Of a stretch of DNA of 64,000 bases, positions 21,998 through 33,219 are shown piece after piece. A program made the translations under genes and the position numbers. Within the stretch, counting starts at the first letter, position 1. Every line of letters begins with the position of its first letter. Where the stretch lies: NCBI RefSeq assembly GCF_026157035.1, contig NZ_JANJZA010000001.1, positions 1,281,001-1,345,000 of the forward strand, in the 5' to 3' direction. This stretch comes from Sphingomicrobium nitratireducens (GTDB lineage: Bacteria > Pseudomonadota > Alphaproteobacteria > Sphingomonadales > Sphingomonadaceae). The notes beneath the pieces were generated by a model. It saw only the letters and a list, made by a program, of their open reading frames with translations, ran no database searches and had not been told where the DNA came from.

Positions 21998-22812
21998 GCG
22001 ATCGTGCGCGCCAGCTCGACGTAATCGGCAACGCTGAGCGTTTCCGCGCGGCGGGTTTCGTCGATACCCAACCCTACCAGCGCTTCAAGCGCTTCCGGCA
22101 GGGATTTGAGAGACTGTCTCAACATCTTGCGGCGCTGCCCGAAGGCGGCGGCGGTGACTTTGGCGATGGCCTGCGGGGTGACACCTTCAGGCGCGTCGCC
22201 GGGGACGATATGGACGACAGCGGAGGCGACCTTGGGCGGCGGGACGAAGGCCGAGCGCTTTAGGTGCATCGCGATCTTCGGGACCGAGCGCCACTGGGCG
22301 AGGACGGCGAGGCGGCCATAGGCCTTGTCACCGGGCGACGCGACGATGCGCTCGGCGACCTCGCGTTGGAACATCAGCGTGAGCGACGACCAGAATGGCG
22401 GCCAGGTCTCGCTGTCGAGCCATCGCGTGAGGAGCAGGGTTCCGACATTGTAGGGCAGGTTGGCGACGATGTGGACGCCGGTCCCGAGTTCGCCGGCCTC
22501 GTCGATCTCGAGCGCGTCGCCGGCGATGTAGCGGAAGGTGCCCGAGAAATCGGCGGACAGCTCTTCAAGGACGGGCACGCAGCGCGGATCGCGTTCGACC
22601 GCCGTGACGTGGGCGCCGGTGTCCAGCAGCGCGCGGGTGAGGCCGCCCGGGCCCGGACCGACTTCGTACACGGTCTTGCCCGCAAGATCGCCCGGGATGG
22701 CGGCGATGCGCGCGAGCAGTTGCCGGTCGAGGATGAAGTTCTGTCCGAGCGCCTTGGAGGCGGACAGCCCGTGGCGGGCGATCACCTCGCGCAGCGGTTC
22801 GAGCGCGCTCAC
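21994..22812 (-). CDS. rsmA: 16S rRNA (adenine1518/1519-N6)-dimethyltransferase
   Basis: KsgA/RsmA dimethylates two adenines in helix 45 of 16S rRNA late in small-subunit assembly. The 272-residue protein has [10 protein letters not shown], the SAM loop [15 protein letters not shown], the target-base motif NLPYNVG and the C-terminal [14 protein letters not shown]. It starts at GTG overlapping the pdxA stop (GTGA). It is the last gene of lptD-surA-pdxA-rsmA, an order shared with enterobacteria. Confidence 0.98.
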   Translation of the reverse strand: MSALEPLREVIARHGLSASKALGQNFILDRQLLARIAAIPGDLAGKTVYEVGPGPGGLTRALLDTGAHVTAVERDPRCVPVLEELSADFSGTFRYIAGDALEIDEAGELGTGVHIVANLPYNVGTLLLTRWLDSETWPPFWSSLTLMFQREVAERIVASPGDKAYGRLAVLAQWRSVPKIAMHLKRSAFVPPPKVASAVVHIVPGDAPEGVTPQAIAKVTAAAFGQRRKMLRQSLKSLPEALEALVGLGIDETRRAETLSVADYVELARTIA

Positions 22813-23837
22813 TTGCCGACGGCCATCCCGGTCAGCCCCGAATCGGCGAGGATATTGCGGTTTTCGAAGGCATCGCGCGCGACGCGGATGGCGGCCGCCA
22901 TCGCGGTCGGTTCGGCGCGGTCCTGGCCCGCGATATCGAACGCTGTCCCGTGATCGGGGCTGGTGCGGATGATCGGGAGGCCGAGCGTGATGTTGACGCC
23001 CTCGTCGAAATGCAACGCCTTCAAGGGGATGAGGCCCTGGTCGTGATACATGGCGAGCGCGGCGTCGTAGCGAGACCGGGCGCGTTCGTGGAACATGGTG
23101 TCGGCGGGGAGCGGGCCGACGACGTCCCAGCCTTCCTCTCGCAGCCGCTCGATCGCGGGAACGATGATGTCGATCTCCTCGCGCCCGAGTGCGCCGCCTT
23201 CGCCAGCGTGGGGATTGAAGCCGGCCACCGCAAGGCGCGGGTTCTCGATCCCGAAATTGCGGATGAGACCGCGCAGCGCACAGCGCCCGCGCGCGACGAT
23301 GAGATCGATGTTGAGCGCTTCCGACGCGTCTGCAAGCGGGATGTGGGTGGTGACCGGCACGGCGCGCAGGGTCGGGCCTGCAAGCATCATCGCGACATTC
23401 GACTTCGCGATTCCGCAGCGCTCGGCGACGAACTCGGTCTGTCCGGGATGCGTGAAACCGATCGCGTAGAGCTGCGACTTGCTGACCGGGCCGGTGACGA
23501 CCGCGCCGACCGAACCGGTGCGCGCGAGGCCTACCGCCAGTTCGAGCGCGTCGAGCGCGCAATGCGCGCCCGCGGCACTGGGCTGACCGGGGACGACCGG
23601 CTCGGTCGCGCGGACCGGAAGCAACGGCAGCGCTTCGGGGAAGGCCTGCGGTGCATCGGCGGGATCGTCGACCAGCGCGATCGGGCCGTCCCAGACGGCT
23701 TCGACCGAACGCGGGTCGCCAATCGCGACGAACGGAGGAAGGTCGAGCCTACGCGCGTCCTGCCAGCATTTCGCGGTAACCTCGGGCCCGATCCCGGCGG
23801 GATCGCCCAGAGACACCGCGATGGGGCGATGCGGCAT
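22809..23837 (-). CDS. pdxA: 4-hydroxythreonine-4-phosphate dehydrogenase
   Basis: PdxA makes 3-amino-2-oxopropyl phosphate for pyridoxal phosphate synthesis. The 342-residue protein begins [17 protein letters not shown] and has [20 protein letters not shown] and metal-ligand His residues in HIPLAD and [11 protein letters not shown]. Start and surA stop share one base (TGATG). Because PLP is made here and a PLP enzyme begins the window, cofactor supply is consistent, though no link is implied. Confidence 0.98.
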   Translation of the reverse strand: MPHRPIAVSLGDPAGIGPEVTAKCWQDARRLDLPPFVAIGDPRSVEAVWDGPIALVDDPADAPQAFPEALPLLPVRATEPVVPGQPSAAGAHCALDALELAVGLARTGSVGAVVTGPVSKSQLYAIGFTHPGQTEFVAERCGIAKSNVAMMLAGPTLRAVPVTTHIPLADASEALNIDLIVARGRCALRGLIRNFGIENPRLAVAGFNPHAGEGGALGREEIDIIVPAIERLREEGWDVVGPLPADTMFHERARSRYDAALAMYHDQGLIPLKALHFDEGVNITLGLPIIRTSPDHGTAFDIAGQDRAEPTAMAAAIRVARDAFENRNILADSGLTGMAVGK

Positions 23838-25189
23838 CAGCGATAGTCAATGACCGCGTCGCGACGCAGGTCGCGCAGGTAACGTCGGGCACGCAGGTTC
23901 ACGCGCTCGTCGTTGAGCTGGGCCTGGACCTGGTCGAAGCTGGGCATGCCGGCTTTCTCCTCCTCGCGGCCGCACAGGACCAGCGCGCGAACGCCGTCCT
24001 GGAGCGACCCGAACGGGCGGGTGGCCTGGCCGACCTGCATTTCCAGCATCATCTGCTGCAGCGCGGGGGGCAGGTCCTTCATCGGCACCGCATCGGAGCT
24101 GACTACCTGGCCGCCGAAGTCGGCCGCCAGCTTCTCGGCACCGCCGCATCCGCCGACCGAAGCGGCGGCATCGGCGAACCGATCGACAAGCTGGTTGGCC
24201 GCCGTTTCGCTGGTTCCCGGCGCGATCGGCACGGTCACCTGCTTGAGGCTGAGGACGGCGTTGCGCGGGTCGGCGGTCAGGATGGTGCGCGTGTCCTGCA
24301 CGGCAAGGATCGAGAAGCCACCCGGAATCTGGATCGGGATGCTGACCGACCCGGCCTGCATCTCGCCGAGCGCGCGGGCCAGTTCGGCCGGGAGCTGTTC
24401 GGGACGGACCCAGCCGAGGTCGCCGCCTACCGCAGCGGTCGAGGCTTCCGAATATTGACGCGCATAGGCGACGAAGCTGCCGCCATCGCGCAGCGCGTCG
24501 AGGATGCGAAGCGCGTTCTCGCGGACCTGCGCCGAATTGGCGGGCGTGGCGGACAGGAAGATCTCGCCGACGCGATATTCGGTGGTGCCCTTCGAGGCGT
24601 TCAGCCGGTCGATTACCGCCTGCACTTCCTCGTCGCCGACCGAAACGAAGCTTTCGATCTTGGCCTGCTGGAGGCGGCCCCAGGCGATCTCGCCGCGAAT
24701 CTGCTGGCGCATCGACTGGAGCGAGCTGCCATTTTCGACGAGAAGCTGGCCGAGCTGTTCGACCGTACGGTTGGAATCGGCCGCGATGCGACCCAGGGTC
24801 TGCTCGACCTCGGCTTCGCGGATCTCGATTTCCTCGGCCTTGGCCGCCTGGATCTGGAGCATCTCGTCGATCAGGTTGCGCAGCACCTGCTGGCGCAGGT
24901 CGGCGATTTCCTCCGCGGACGGCTCGGCGCCCGACGCGAGCAGCATGAAGGCCACGCGCTCGTCGATATCGGTCTGGGTAATGACCTCGCCGTTGACGAT
25001 CGCGGTCGCCTTGACGACCGAGGGCAGGGCCTTGCCGAACAATTGCGGATTGTCGGGCAGCGCGAGCGCATCGGCGGCGCTGTAGGTGCGCTCCTGCTCG
25101 GGGGCATCCTGCATCGCGGCCGTGGCAGCGGAAGCGGCAAGGCCCATTCCGGCCGCGGTCAGAAACGCGTTTTTCCAGCTCTTGATCAT
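23837..25189 (-). CDS. surA: SurA-like periplasmic chaperone/peptidyl-prolyl isomerase
   Basis: A 450-residue exported chaperone for outer-membrane proteins: signal peptide (cut near AASAATAAMQ), a SurA N-terminal domain (about 60-190 with VNGEVITQTDIDERVAFML), a parvulin domain (about 200-305, EASTAAVGGDLGWVRPEQLP), and a degenerate second parvulin-like region. Only one clear parvulin repeat is seen, as is common in alphaproteobacteria. ATG 25189 is chosen; GTG 25198 or TTG 25195 are possible since AAGGA sits just upstream. Linked to lptD, its main client. Confidence 0.9.
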   Translation of the reverse strand: MIKSWKNAFLTAAGMGLAASAATAAMQDAPEQERTYSAADALALPDNPQLFGKALPSVVKATAIVNGEVITQTDIDERVAFMLLASGAEPSAEEIADLRQQVLRNLIDEMLQIQAAKAEEIEIREAEVEQTLGRIAADSNRTVEQLGQLLVENGSSLQSMRQQIRGEIAWGRLQQAKIESFVSVGDEEVQAVIDRLNASKGTTEYRVGEIFLSATPANSAQVRENALRILDALRDGGSFVAYARQYSEASTAAVGGDLGWVRPEQLPAELARALGEMQAGSVSIPIQIPGGFSILAVQDTRTILTADPRNAVLSLKQVTVPIAPGTSETAANQLVDRFADAAASVGGCGGAEKLAADFGGQVVSSDAVPMKDLPPALQQMMLEMQVGQATRPFGSLQDGVRALVLCGREEEKAGMPSFDQVQAQLNDERVNLRARRYLRDLRRDAVIDYR

Positions 25190-25254
25190 CGCCAACACAT
25201 ATCCTTGTCGTTCAATTCGTTCGGTTTTTTGAGGGAAGAACCCTGAACACCGGC

Positions 25255-27474
25255 TTAGCGGCCCAATCCCTTCAGGCGGAACTGGATCGCGAATGTCGAA
25301 CCCTTACGGAAATCGCCGATGCGTTCATAGTCCCGCTTCCAGCTCAGGCCAAGCTCCAGGCAGTCGTCTTCGTAGGAAACCCCGATCCGGTGCCGTGCGG
25401 GCTCGAAGCCGTCGGCGAGCGAGAGCGGGTCCTCGTCCTTGCCGGTAAGGTCCAGCACGGTCGCGCCGAACACGGAGTAATAGCGCGCGAACTTTACCCG
25501 GCCGGCAAGGCGCAGCTCCTCCTTGTCGCGCAGATCCTCGACGGCGGGGTCGATGTTGCGATTGAGGCGCAGGTAGCCGATCTGGGCATAGGTCTCGGTC
25601 GTGCCGACGGTCAGGTCGACTTCGTTGCGGCGGATGGCGAGATTGTCCTTGTCGACGCGGAAACGGTGCGTGAAGTCGATCATGCGACCGAAGCGGAAGC
25701 GGGTTCGCCCGACGATGTCCGAGAACTTGTCCGTGAGACCGGTCCCGTCGGGAAGGATGTCGGGCGCGCGGCTCAGTCGAAAACTCTGCCCGATCACCGA
25801 ACGGATCGACATGTTGGGCCGGTCGAGCATCCATTCCATGCCGTAGGTGATGCGGCTGCCGTCTTCCCAGCGGTCGTAGCCGGGGAAGCGGTTGAGCGCG
25901 AACAGGTTGGAATCCTCGAGATCGATCGCGCGCGCGTCCTCGTTGGGAATGACGAGGTTGGGGGTGGGCGGGCTGACGACCAGCTGGACGCGCGGGATGA
26001 AGCGCTGGGTTCCTCCGAACGCCTCCCCGATCAGCGGCCATCGCAGGTCGGCGGCAAGCGCGCCCAGTCCGCGGAAGTGCCAGCCATCCTCTCCGCGATA
26101 GATGGCCGTCGCGGTCTTGGCGCTTTCGTCGGTATGGTAGGCATCGGCGCGGCCATAGGCGGTGAGCGTCAGTTCCTGGCCCATCGAGGTCAGGTAGCGA
26201 TTGTCCCAGCGCGCGCCCGCGAAGGCGCGCTGCGTGTCCTGGCCGTCGGCGCGCAGGATGGCGAGGCTGTTGGCCTGGAGCTCGATCCTGCCGCCAAGAA
26301 CGGGATCGGCGAGGCGCAGGCGCGCGTCGATCGCGGGGAGAGCGACCGGGATCTCGTCCTGTTCGTCGTTGACGCGCAGCCCCTGGAAGGCCCAGCCGGC
26401 GATCGAGACGTAGCTGTTCACGCCGATCCGTTCGGCCATCACGAAATTGCGCAGGCGGTCGTCGCGGGTGATGTCGTAGCGGCGGGTGACGGTCTTGTCG
26501 GTGGCCAGCCGCATCGATCCGGTCGCGCGCCACCACGGGTCGAACTGGTAGCGCCCATTGGCCTCGAAATAGCCGCGGATGCTTTCCTTTAGGGTCTTGT
26601 TGGGGGCGTCGGGGTCGGGATTGTCGATGTCGCCATAGGTCACGAATGCGCCGGCCTGGAACGCGCCGACCTCGCCGAGATGGCGGAAGCGGCCCTCGAG
26701 CGCCGGCAGCGATTCGGTGAAGACGTGGGGGGTCAGCGTGAAGTCGCGATTGGGGGCAATGCGCCAGTAATAGGGGAAGGCGAGCTCGACCCCGTTGATG
26801 CCGCTGATCGAGATGTCGGGCACTAGCGCGCCGGTCGCGCCGCCGAGGCGGGTGGGATCCCCCACGTTGAACACGGGAAGCAGCGGCAGCGAGATGCCGA
26901 ACAAATGGAGGCGTCCGCCCTCGAAACGGAGCGAGCCGTCCTCCTCGTTGCGCGACACGCGCGCGGCGGTGATCTTCCAGCTCGGATTCTTGGGGCAGCC
27001 CCCCGCGTCGGTCAGCGGGCACGGCGAATAGACCGTGTTCTCGAGAACGAGCTGGCCGGCGACGCGCGAGGCCGTGCGCGCGGCCAGGCGGCCGCCGCTC
27101 TCGAGCGCGAGCAGGAGATTGTCGACGCTGCCGGTGCGAAGATCCTCGGTGAGGAGAACCGTGTCGCCGATCACGCGGTCGCCCGACGGGCCCACCGCGA
27201 CGACGTTGCCCTTCGCCGAGACCTCGCCGGTGATGCGGTTCCAGACGACCTCGTCGGCAGCGAGGTAATAGCCGTCGCGGTTCATGCGCACCCGCCCGGT
27301 CGCGGTGACGATGTCTTGTTCGGCATCGTAGGCGACCGTGTCGGCGCTGAACTCGATATCGTCGGCGGCAAGCGGTGGCGGCGCCTCCTGCGCCAGGGCG
27401 TGCGCGGGCACGGCGCACAACGAGGCCAAGGCCACTCCCGCCATCCAGCGCAATGGTTTGCCCGTCCTGCCCAT
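25255..27474 (-). CDS. lptD: LPS-assembly protein LptD
   Basis: LptD is the outer-membrane beta-barrel that inserts lipopolysaccharide. The 739-residue precursor has a signal peptide (cut near AHALAQ), an OstA/LptA-like jellyroll (about 35-140, with DTVAYDAEQDIVTATGRVRM) and a long barrel. Cys residues in PCPLTDAGGCPK and YEDDCLELGL could form the disulfides that link the domains. It is first in lptD-surA-pdxA-rsmA and divergent from pepA. Confidence 0.96.
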   Translation of the reverse strand: MGRTGKPLRWMAGVALASLCAVPAHALAQEAPPPLAADDIEFSADTVAYDAEQDIVTATGRVRMNRDGYYLAADEVVWNRITGEVSAKGNVVAVGPSGDRVIGDTVLLTEDLRTGSVDNLLLALESGGRLAARTASRVAGQLVLENTVYSPCPLTDAGGCPKNPSWKITAARVSRNEEDGSLRFEGGRLHLFGISLPLLPVFNVGDPTRLGGATGALVPDISISGINGVELAFPYYWRIAPNRDFTLTPHVFTESLPALEGRFRHLGEVGAFQAGAFVTYGDIDNPDPDAPNKTLKESIRGYFEANGRYQFDPWWRATGSMRLATDKTVTRRYDITRDDRLRNFVMAERIGVNSYVSIAGWAFQGLRVNDEQDEIPVALPAIDARLRLADPVLGGRIELQANSLAILRADGQDTQRAFAGARWDNRYLTSMGQELTLTAYGRADAYHTDESAKTATAIYRGEDGWHFRGLGALAADLRWPLIGEAFGGTQRFIPRVQLVVSPPTPNLVIPNEDARAIDLEDSNLFALNRFPGYDRWEDGSRITYGMEWMLDRPNMSIRSVIGQSFRLSRAPDILPDGTGLTDKFSDIVGRTRFRFGRMIDFTHRFRVDKDNLAIRRNEVDLTVGTTETYAQIGYLRLNRNIDPAVEDLRDKEELRLAGRVKFARYYSVFGATVLDLTGKDEDPLSLADGFEPARHRIGVSYEDDCLELGLSWKRDYERIGDFRKGSTFAIQFRLKGLGR

Positions 27475-27483
27475 GCTCCCGAG

Positions 27484-27512
27484 CCTATTGCAGCTAAGGG
27501 GGGCGCGGGCAA
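27484..27512 (-). promoter_or_regulatory. candidate lptD promoter
   Basis: On the minus strand TTGCCC (27507-27512) and AATAGG (27484-27489) are 17 bases apart, leaving about ten bases to the lptD ATG. The 116-base gap also holds the pepA promoter region, with CTAAGAGGCGC at 27543-27553 on the plus strand. Confidence 0.3.
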
Positions 27513-27590
27513 TCCGCCTTTGCCTTTTTGGGGCAAGCCATCCTAAGAGGCGCACCGACCCAGTATCCAAGAAGACCAAAGGTGGCTTTC

Positions 27591-29054
<1,464 letters not shown>

Positions 29055-29067
29055 GGCGCTTCAGGCG

Positions 29068-29505
29068 GTGCGGGTCGACTTCTACCAGCTGGCGGGCGAG
29101 CCTGCCGCGTCGATCCTCGCCGCCATCGCCGCGCGGCTGATGGACCAGCAGCAGCGCCTGCTGGTCGTCTCGAACGACGAAGCGCAAATCGGCGCGCTCG
29201 GGCGGCAGCTGTGGGAGGAAGGCGAGGCCAGCTTCCTTGCCCATGGCAGCGAGGGCGGCCCGCACGACCAGCACCAGCCGATCCTGCTGTCGACCCGTAC
29301 CGTGGCGGCCAACCGCGCGCGTAACATCGCCATTGTCGATGGCGAGTGGCGTGCGCCTGCGCTTCAGTTCGACCGCGTCTTCTACATCTTCGACGGCTCC
29401 AGCCTCGATGCTGCGCGAGAGGCGTGGCGCTCGCTCGGACGCGAGGAGGGTGTCGAGCGGCATTACTGGGCGCGCGAGGAAGGCCGCTGGACCGAGAAGG
29501 GGTGA
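29068..29505 (+). CDS. holC: DNA polymerase III subunit chi
   Basis: The 145-residue protein starts VRVDFYQL (GTG) and shows the chi pattern: LLVVSNDEAQIGALGRQLWEE, SFLAHG, PILLST and FDRVFYIFDGSSLDAAREAWR. Chi links the clamp loader to single-strand binding protein in the replisome. The start is the only in-frame one right after pepA and matches the family N-terminus. Position after pepA is standard. Confidence 0.93.
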   Translation: MRVDFYQLAGEPAASILAAIAARLMDQQQRLLVVSNDEAQIGALGRQLWEEGEASFLAHGSEGGPHDQHQPILLSTRTVAANRARNIAIVDGEWRAPALQFDRVFYIFDGSSLDAAREAWRSLGREEGVERHYWAREEGRWTEKG

Positions 29506-29547
29506 GGCGCGGGCCGAGATCTGCTACGACTTGCACGCAGCAGTAAT

Positions 29548-29613
29548 CAGCGTGAAGTGTTCGATGCGTAACTTACTCACCCTTGCCGCCCTTGCCATGC
29601 TCGCCTCTTGCGG
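29548..29613 (+). repeat. duplicated lipoprotein leader, copy 1
   Basis: The 66 bases from CAGCGTGAAGTG through the lipobox codons match 30041-30106 at 56 of 66 positions by hand count, including 16 bases before the ATG. The duplication thus took the ribosome-binding region along with the signal peptide. Confidence 0.8.
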
Positions 29614-29986
29614 GAGCGAGAACGACGACCGTGACGATCTCGCTCGAGAAACCGTGGAGCCTCAGGGCACGGATGGCCAAGCGACAAGCGTAATGCTGCC
29701 CGAACCCCTGACACTCTACCCAGGCGCCAAGATCGAGGACCAGCTCGATTTTTCGATGACCGGGGCGGGAAGGGTCGTGACCCAGCGCACGGGGGAATCG
29801 GTCGAAGAGGTCTTGAGCTTCTACGAAAAACAATTGGCCGATGCCGGCGTCGAGGCGCGGGTGACGCGGATAAGCCCGGAAATGGGGAGTATCACTGCCG
29901 GAAAGGACCACAATCGTGGGTTCGCGTTGGCAATCAATCGTGAAGGCAACGAGACGGAAATCATCGTGACTGATCTTGGCGAATGA
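29564..29986 (+). CDS. lipoprotein A of a tandem duplicated pair
   Basis: A 140-residue lipoprotein: MRNLLTLAALAMLASC is a signal with lipobox LASC, followed by a short acidic linker and one globular domain (about 45-140) starting LTLYPGAKIED and containing SVEEVLSFYEKQLADAGVEARV. The gene after it has the same signal and a related domain, so they are paralogues. I know no function. The weak site AAGTG precedes ATG 29564. A long-term anchored envelope role is inferred. Confidence 0.8.
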   Translation: MRNLLTLAALAMLASCGSENDDRDDLARETVEPQGTDGQATSVMLPEPLTLYPGAKIEDQLDFSMTGAGRVVTQRTGESVEEVLSFYEKQLADAGVEARVTRISPEMGSITAGKDHNRGFALAINREGNETEIIVTDLGE

Positions 29987-30040
29987 TCGTCGACGTGAGC
30001 CGCGGGCGATGTTCTGGTATGGCTCGCGTCTATCGGCAAC

Positions 30041-30106
30041 CAGCGTGGAGTGCTCAATGCGTAACCTTTTGACCCTTGCCGCCCTTTCCCTGCTCGCCTC
30101 GTGCGG
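30041..30106 (+). repeat. duplicated lipoprotein leader, copy 2
   Basis: Second copy of the leader repeat (see 29548-29613), 493 bases downstream. Both copies keep the distance of 16 bases from the repeat edge to the ATG. Confidence 0.8.
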
Positions 30107-30521
30107 AAGTCCATCAGACGATGCAGCGGACGTTGCCGAGAAGCCGGCAGATCCTGCGCCTGCCAAGGCAGAAAACTCAAGCACGCCGCAAGAAACCTCC
30201 GCGGGACAGGAAGAGATGCTTTACGGCCTCAAATCCTATCCGGGCGCGACCGATTATTTTCGCTGGGACACCAGTAATAATGGCATAGAGGGCGCCACGG
30301 TCAGCTTCAAAAGCACGGCGTCGCCCAAAGAGCTGGGCGACTATTATGAAGCGGCGGCCAGGGAAAACGGGCTGACCGTCACCTCCCGCGATGACAGGTC
30401 GAACGGCGATGTGGTCCTGATTGCCGATCGAGCCGATGGCGAGGGCGCTTTCTACGTTTCTTTCTCTCCCAAGGGTGAGGGAAGTATGACGCAATTCATG
30501 TTCAAAAAGCCCGACGCTTGA
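30057..30521 (+). CDS. lipoprotein B of a tandem duplicated pair
   Basis: A 154-residue lipoprotein with signal MRNLLTLAALSLLASC, an Ala/Pro/Glu linker (about 20-50) and a domain starting LKSYPGATDYF with VSFKSTASPKELGDYYEAAARENGLTV. The YPGA motif and the SPKELxxYYE helix line up with lipoprotein A, but the rest has diverged strongly, more than the shared leader. GGAGTG precedes the ATG. Function unknown. It ends 94 bases before ndk. Confidence 0.8.
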   Translation: MRNLLTLAALSLLASCGSPSDDAADVAEKPADPAPAKAENSSTPQETSAGQEEMLYGLKSYPGATDYFRWDTSNNGIEGATVSFKSTASPKELGDYYEAAARENGLTVTSRDDRSNGDVVLIADRADGEGAFYVSFSPKGEGSMTQFMFKKPDA

Positions 30522-30542
30522 CGGTGTTTCTCCTGTGCGGGC

Positions 30543-30571
30543 TTGAAGGATTGCGCCTGCGCGGCTAGGGG
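30543..30571 (+). promoter_or_regulatory. candidate ndk promoter
   Basis: TTGAAG (30543-30548), 17-base spacer and TAGGGG (30566-30571) within CTAGGGGGCGCG lie 45 bases before ndk. The -10 matches the element seen at fmt, pepA and rnd. Confidence 0.4.
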
Positions 30572-30615
30572 GCGCGGCAATTCCAATGCCCCCTTTTCCT
30601 GACGGAGTTCACACC

Positions 30616-31038
30616 ATGGCGGTCACCCGCACCTTTTCGATCATCAAGCCCGACGCCACCCGCCGCAATCTGACCGGCGCGGTCACCAAGAAGCTCGAGG
30701 AAGCCGGCCTGCGCGTCGTCGCCTCCAAGCGCATCCACATGACCCGCGAACAGGCCGAAGGCTTCTACGCGGTCCACAAGGAACGCCCCTTCTTCGGTGA
30801 ACTCGTTGAGTTCATGATGTCGGAGCCGGTCGTCGTGCAGGTGCTCGAAGGCGAGGACGCCGTGAAGCGCAACCGCGACATCATGGGCGCGACCAACCCG
30901 GCCGAAGCCGACGAGGGTACGATCCGCAAGGAATACGCGCTGTCGATCGGCGAAAATTCGGTCCACGGTTCGGACAGCGACGAAAACGCCAAGATCGAGA
31001 TCGACTATTTCTTCAAGCCCGAAGAAATCGTCGGCTAA
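30616..31038 (+). CDS. ndk: nucleoside diphosphate kinase
   Basis: Keeps nucleoside triphosphate pools balanced by moving phosphate from ATP to other NDPs. The 140-residue protein has the phospho-His117 in [10 protein letters not shown], the substrate motif [17 protein letters not shown] and the N-terminal [13 protein letters not shown] 30616 follows GACGGAG. It has its own promoter and ends at a good terminator, so it is monocistronic. Confidence 0.98.
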   Translation: MAVTRTFSIIKPDATRRNLTGAVTKKLEEAGLRVVASKRIHMTREQAEGFYAVHKERPFFGELVEFMMSEPVVVQVLEGEDAVKRNRDIMGATNPAEADEGTIRKEYALSIGENSVHGSDSDENAKIEIDYFFKPEEIVG

Positions 31039-31062
31039 GCGCCTCGCGCATCGATCGACAGG

Positions 31063-31090
31063 AGGGCGTCCGCATGCGGGCGCCCTTTTC
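31063..31090 (+). terminator. rho-independent terminator of ndk
   Basis: AGGGCG (31063-31068) and CCGCA pair with TGCGG and CGCCCT (31081-31086) in a long stem with one mismatch, followed by TTTTC TTTT. It lies 24 bases after the ndk stop. Confidence 0.85.
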
Positions 31091-31132
31091 TTTTGCGCCG
31101 GCCTTCCCATCTTGCGCCGACAAGGAGCGACA

Positions 31133-31519
31133 ATGAAAGCCAAGATCGACCACCTGACCATCCTCAATTCCGATCGCGAAGCGGCGGATCGTCACTACGG
31201 CATCCTGCTGCCGCTCGTGGGTTTCCGAGAGGAGAAGCGCGGGATCTGGACCGATGGCGAGGGCTTTTTCCTCCAGATGATGACCGCGAAGGATGGCACC
31301 AACGCCTATCAACGCTATGGCGCAGGGCTCAACCACTGGGGATTGGCGATGGAAAGCGCGGAGGCGGTTGAACAGCTGCGCGAGAAACTGATTGCGGCAG
31401 GGATCGACGCCCAGCCGATCCAGGACCTTCACGGTGCGAAGGCGCTGTTTCTCCCCGACCCCGACGGGCTGCGCGCCGAGTTTACCTGGTATCCCGAGGG
31501 GATGTCGCCGGTCGGCTAG
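31133..31519 (+). CDS. VOC family (glyoxalase/bleomycin-resistance fold) protein
   Basis: A 128-residue vicinal-oxygen-chelate protein: IDHLTILNSDREAADRHYGILLPLVGF opens the first beta-alpha-beta-beta-beta module and NHWGLAME... DPDGLRAEFTWYP the second. Metal ligands of such enzymes (His, Glu) can be seen at His8, His68 and Glu120-like positions, but the substrate is unknown. ATG 31133 follows AAGGAGCGACA. It shares its stop with convergent purN (CTAG). Confidence 0.85.
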   Translation: MKAKIDHLTILNSDREAADRHYGILLPLVGFREEKRGIWTDGEGFFLQMMTAKDGTNAYQRYGAGLNHWGLAMESAEAVEQLREKLIAAGIDAQPIQDLHGAKALFLPDPDGLRAEFTWYPEGMSPVG

Positions 31520-32079
31520 CGCGCGACGAAACGGGCGAGGGCTGCCGGGTAGAGGCGGTGCTCCTCGGCGAGGACGCGGGCTTCGAGGGTCGAGACCGTG
31601 TCGCCCTCCTTCACCGGCACCTCGGCCTGCGCGACGACTTCGCCGGCATCGAGTTCCTCGGTGACGACGTGGACCGAGCAGCCGTGGACCGCATCGCCCG
31701 CCTCGAGCGCGCGGGCATGCGTGTCGAGGCCTTTGTACTTGGGCAGCAGCGAGGGGTGGATGTTAAGCATCCGGCCTTCAAAGCGGCGAATGAAATCGGG
31801 CCCCAAGATGCGCATGAAGCCCGCCAGCGCGATCGTACCCGCGCCCGAGGTCTCGATGGCGACGGCGAGCTTGTCGTCGAAGGCGGCGCGGTCCTGGCCT
31901 CGCGAGTCCTCGCTCCATGTCGCGATCCCCCGTTCTGCAGCCCAATCGAGGCCGGGCGCGTCGGGACGGTTGGAGGCGACCAGCACGACTTCGTAATTGT
32001 CGGCGGCGTCGATCAGGCGGCGCATGTTCGAGCCGCGACCGGAAATGAGGATGGCGACCTTGGCGGGGTCAGGCGTCAT
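31516..32079 (-). CDS. purN: phosphoribosylglycinamide formyltransferase
   Basis: Adds the formyl group from 10-formyl-tetrahydrofolate to GAR in purine synthesis. The 187-residue protein has [18 protein letters not shown] for phosphate binding and the catalytic Asn-His-Asp set in [13 protein letters not shown] and [13 protein letters not shown]. It starts within the last 11 bases of purM. This is the 10-formyl-THF enzyme, not the formate-using PurT. Confidence 0.97.
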   Translation of the reverse strand: MTPDPAKVAILISGRGSNMRRLIDAADNYEVVLVASNRPDAPGLDWAAERGIATWSEDSRGQDRAAFDDKLAVAIETSGAGTIALAGFMRILGPDFIRRFEGRMLNIHPSLLPKYKGLDTHARALEAGDAVHGCSVHVVTEELDAGEVVAQAEVPVKEGDTVSTLEARVLAEEHRLYPAALARFVAR

Positions 32080-33151
32080 GCGATGCCTGCCAGCCTTCCC
32101 CGGTGACGGTGCAGCCCTTGGTGCCCGCTTCGATGCGACCGATGATCATGGCGTTCTCGCCTGCCTCGGAGAGCGCGGCGATGACCGCGTCGGCGTCGGG
32201 TTCGGCCACCACCGCGACCATGCCGATGCCGCAGTTGAAGGTGCGCACCATTTCCGCGTTGGCGACGTTGCCGCCCTCGCGCAGCATCGCGAACAACGGG
32301 GGCAGGTCGAGGTCCGAGACGTCGACCATCGCGCGCGCGCCCTCGGGGAGCACGCGCGGCAGGTTTTCGAGCAGCCCGCCGCCGGTAATGTGGCTGAGCG
32401 CCTTGATCCGGCCCGCCTTAACCAGCGGAAGGAGCGGCCTGACGTAGATCCGCGTGGGTTCGAGCAGGGCCGCGCCGAGCGTGCGGCCCGCATCGAAGGG
32501 CAGGGGCATGTCGAGCGTCCAGCCCTGACGCTCGATAATCTTCCGGACCAGCGAGAAACCGTTCGAATGGACGCCCGAGCTGGCCAGGCCGACGAGCACG
32601 TCGCCGGGCGCGACCTTGTCGCCGGTCAGCACCTTGTCGCGGTCGACCGCGCCGACGCAGAATCCCGCCAGGTCGTAATCGTCGGCGGCGTACATGCCGG
32701 GCATCTCGGCCGTTTCGCCCCCGATCAGCGCGCAGCCGGCCTGCCTGCAGCCTTCCGCGATCCCCGCGACGACTGCGGTGGCGACATGGTTGTCCAGTTT
32801 TCCGGTGGCGTAATAGTCGAGGAAGAAGAGCGGCTCTGCGCCTTGGACGACGAGGTCGTTGGCACACATCGCGACGAGATCGATCCCGACCGTGTCGTGC
32901 CTGCCTGTATCAATGGCGAGTTTCAGCTTGGTGCCGACGCCGTCATTGGCCGCGACCAGCAGCGGGTCGTCATAGCCTGCGGCCTTGAGGTCGAAAAAGC
33001 CGCCGAATCCGCCCAGCGCCACGTCCGCGCCGGGGCGCGAGGTCGCCTTCGCCAAGGGGCCGATCGCCTTCACCAGCGCATTTCCGGCGTCGATGTCGAC
33101 GCCCGCATCGGCATAGGATAGGCCGGTTTCGCCCTGTGACTTGTCGCTCAT
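32069..33151 (-). CDS. purM: phosphoribosylformylglycinamidine cyclo-ligase
   Basis: Closes the imidazole ring to give AIR. The 360-residue protein has [13 protein letters not shown], the ATP/FGAM motifs [41 protein letters not shown] and [14 protein letters not shown]. Start ATG 33151 gives the usual length. It forms the common purMN operon with an 11-base overlap and is divergent from the DUF2066 gene, as in many alphaproteobacteria. Confidence 0.98.
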   Translation of the reverse strand: MSDKSQGETGLSYADAGVDIDAGNALVKAIGPLAKATSRPGADVALGGFGGFFDLKAAGYDDPLLVAANDGVGTKLKLAIDTGRHDTVGIDLVAMCANDLVVQGAEPLFFLDYYATGKLDNHVATAVVAGIAEGCRQAGCALIGGETAEMPGMYAADDYDLAGFCVGAVDRDKVLTGDKVAPGDVLVGLASSGVHSNGFSLVRKIIERQGWTLDMPLPFDAGRTLGAALLEPTRIYVRPLLPLVKAGRIKALSHITGGGLLENLPRVLPEGARAMVDVSDLDLPPLFAMLREGGNVANAEMVRTFNCGIGMVAVVAEPDADAVIAALSEAGENAMIIGRIEAGTKGCTVTGEGWQASHDA

Positions 33152-33219
33152 GAACGCCTCGCTAGCCACATCGCGCTTGGATTTCCACGAGATTGTCGCC
33201 AAAAGCCCTAGCGAAGCTC

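Noticed and set aside
25390-26592. 400-codon open frame antisense to lptD
   Set aside because: High GC and codon bias produce long antisense frames; no start site, no recognisable domain, and lptD is clearly the real gene. The same holds for frames antisense to guaB (18537-20570), ppk1 (35820-37109), rmuC (4219-5223) and pepA (27543-28937).
30568-30597. Stem GGGGGC/GCCCCC plus TTTT before ndk as a terminator
   Set aside because: It overlaps the candidate ndk -10 and its loop is 14 bases, so I count it as promoter/leader and not as a terminator.
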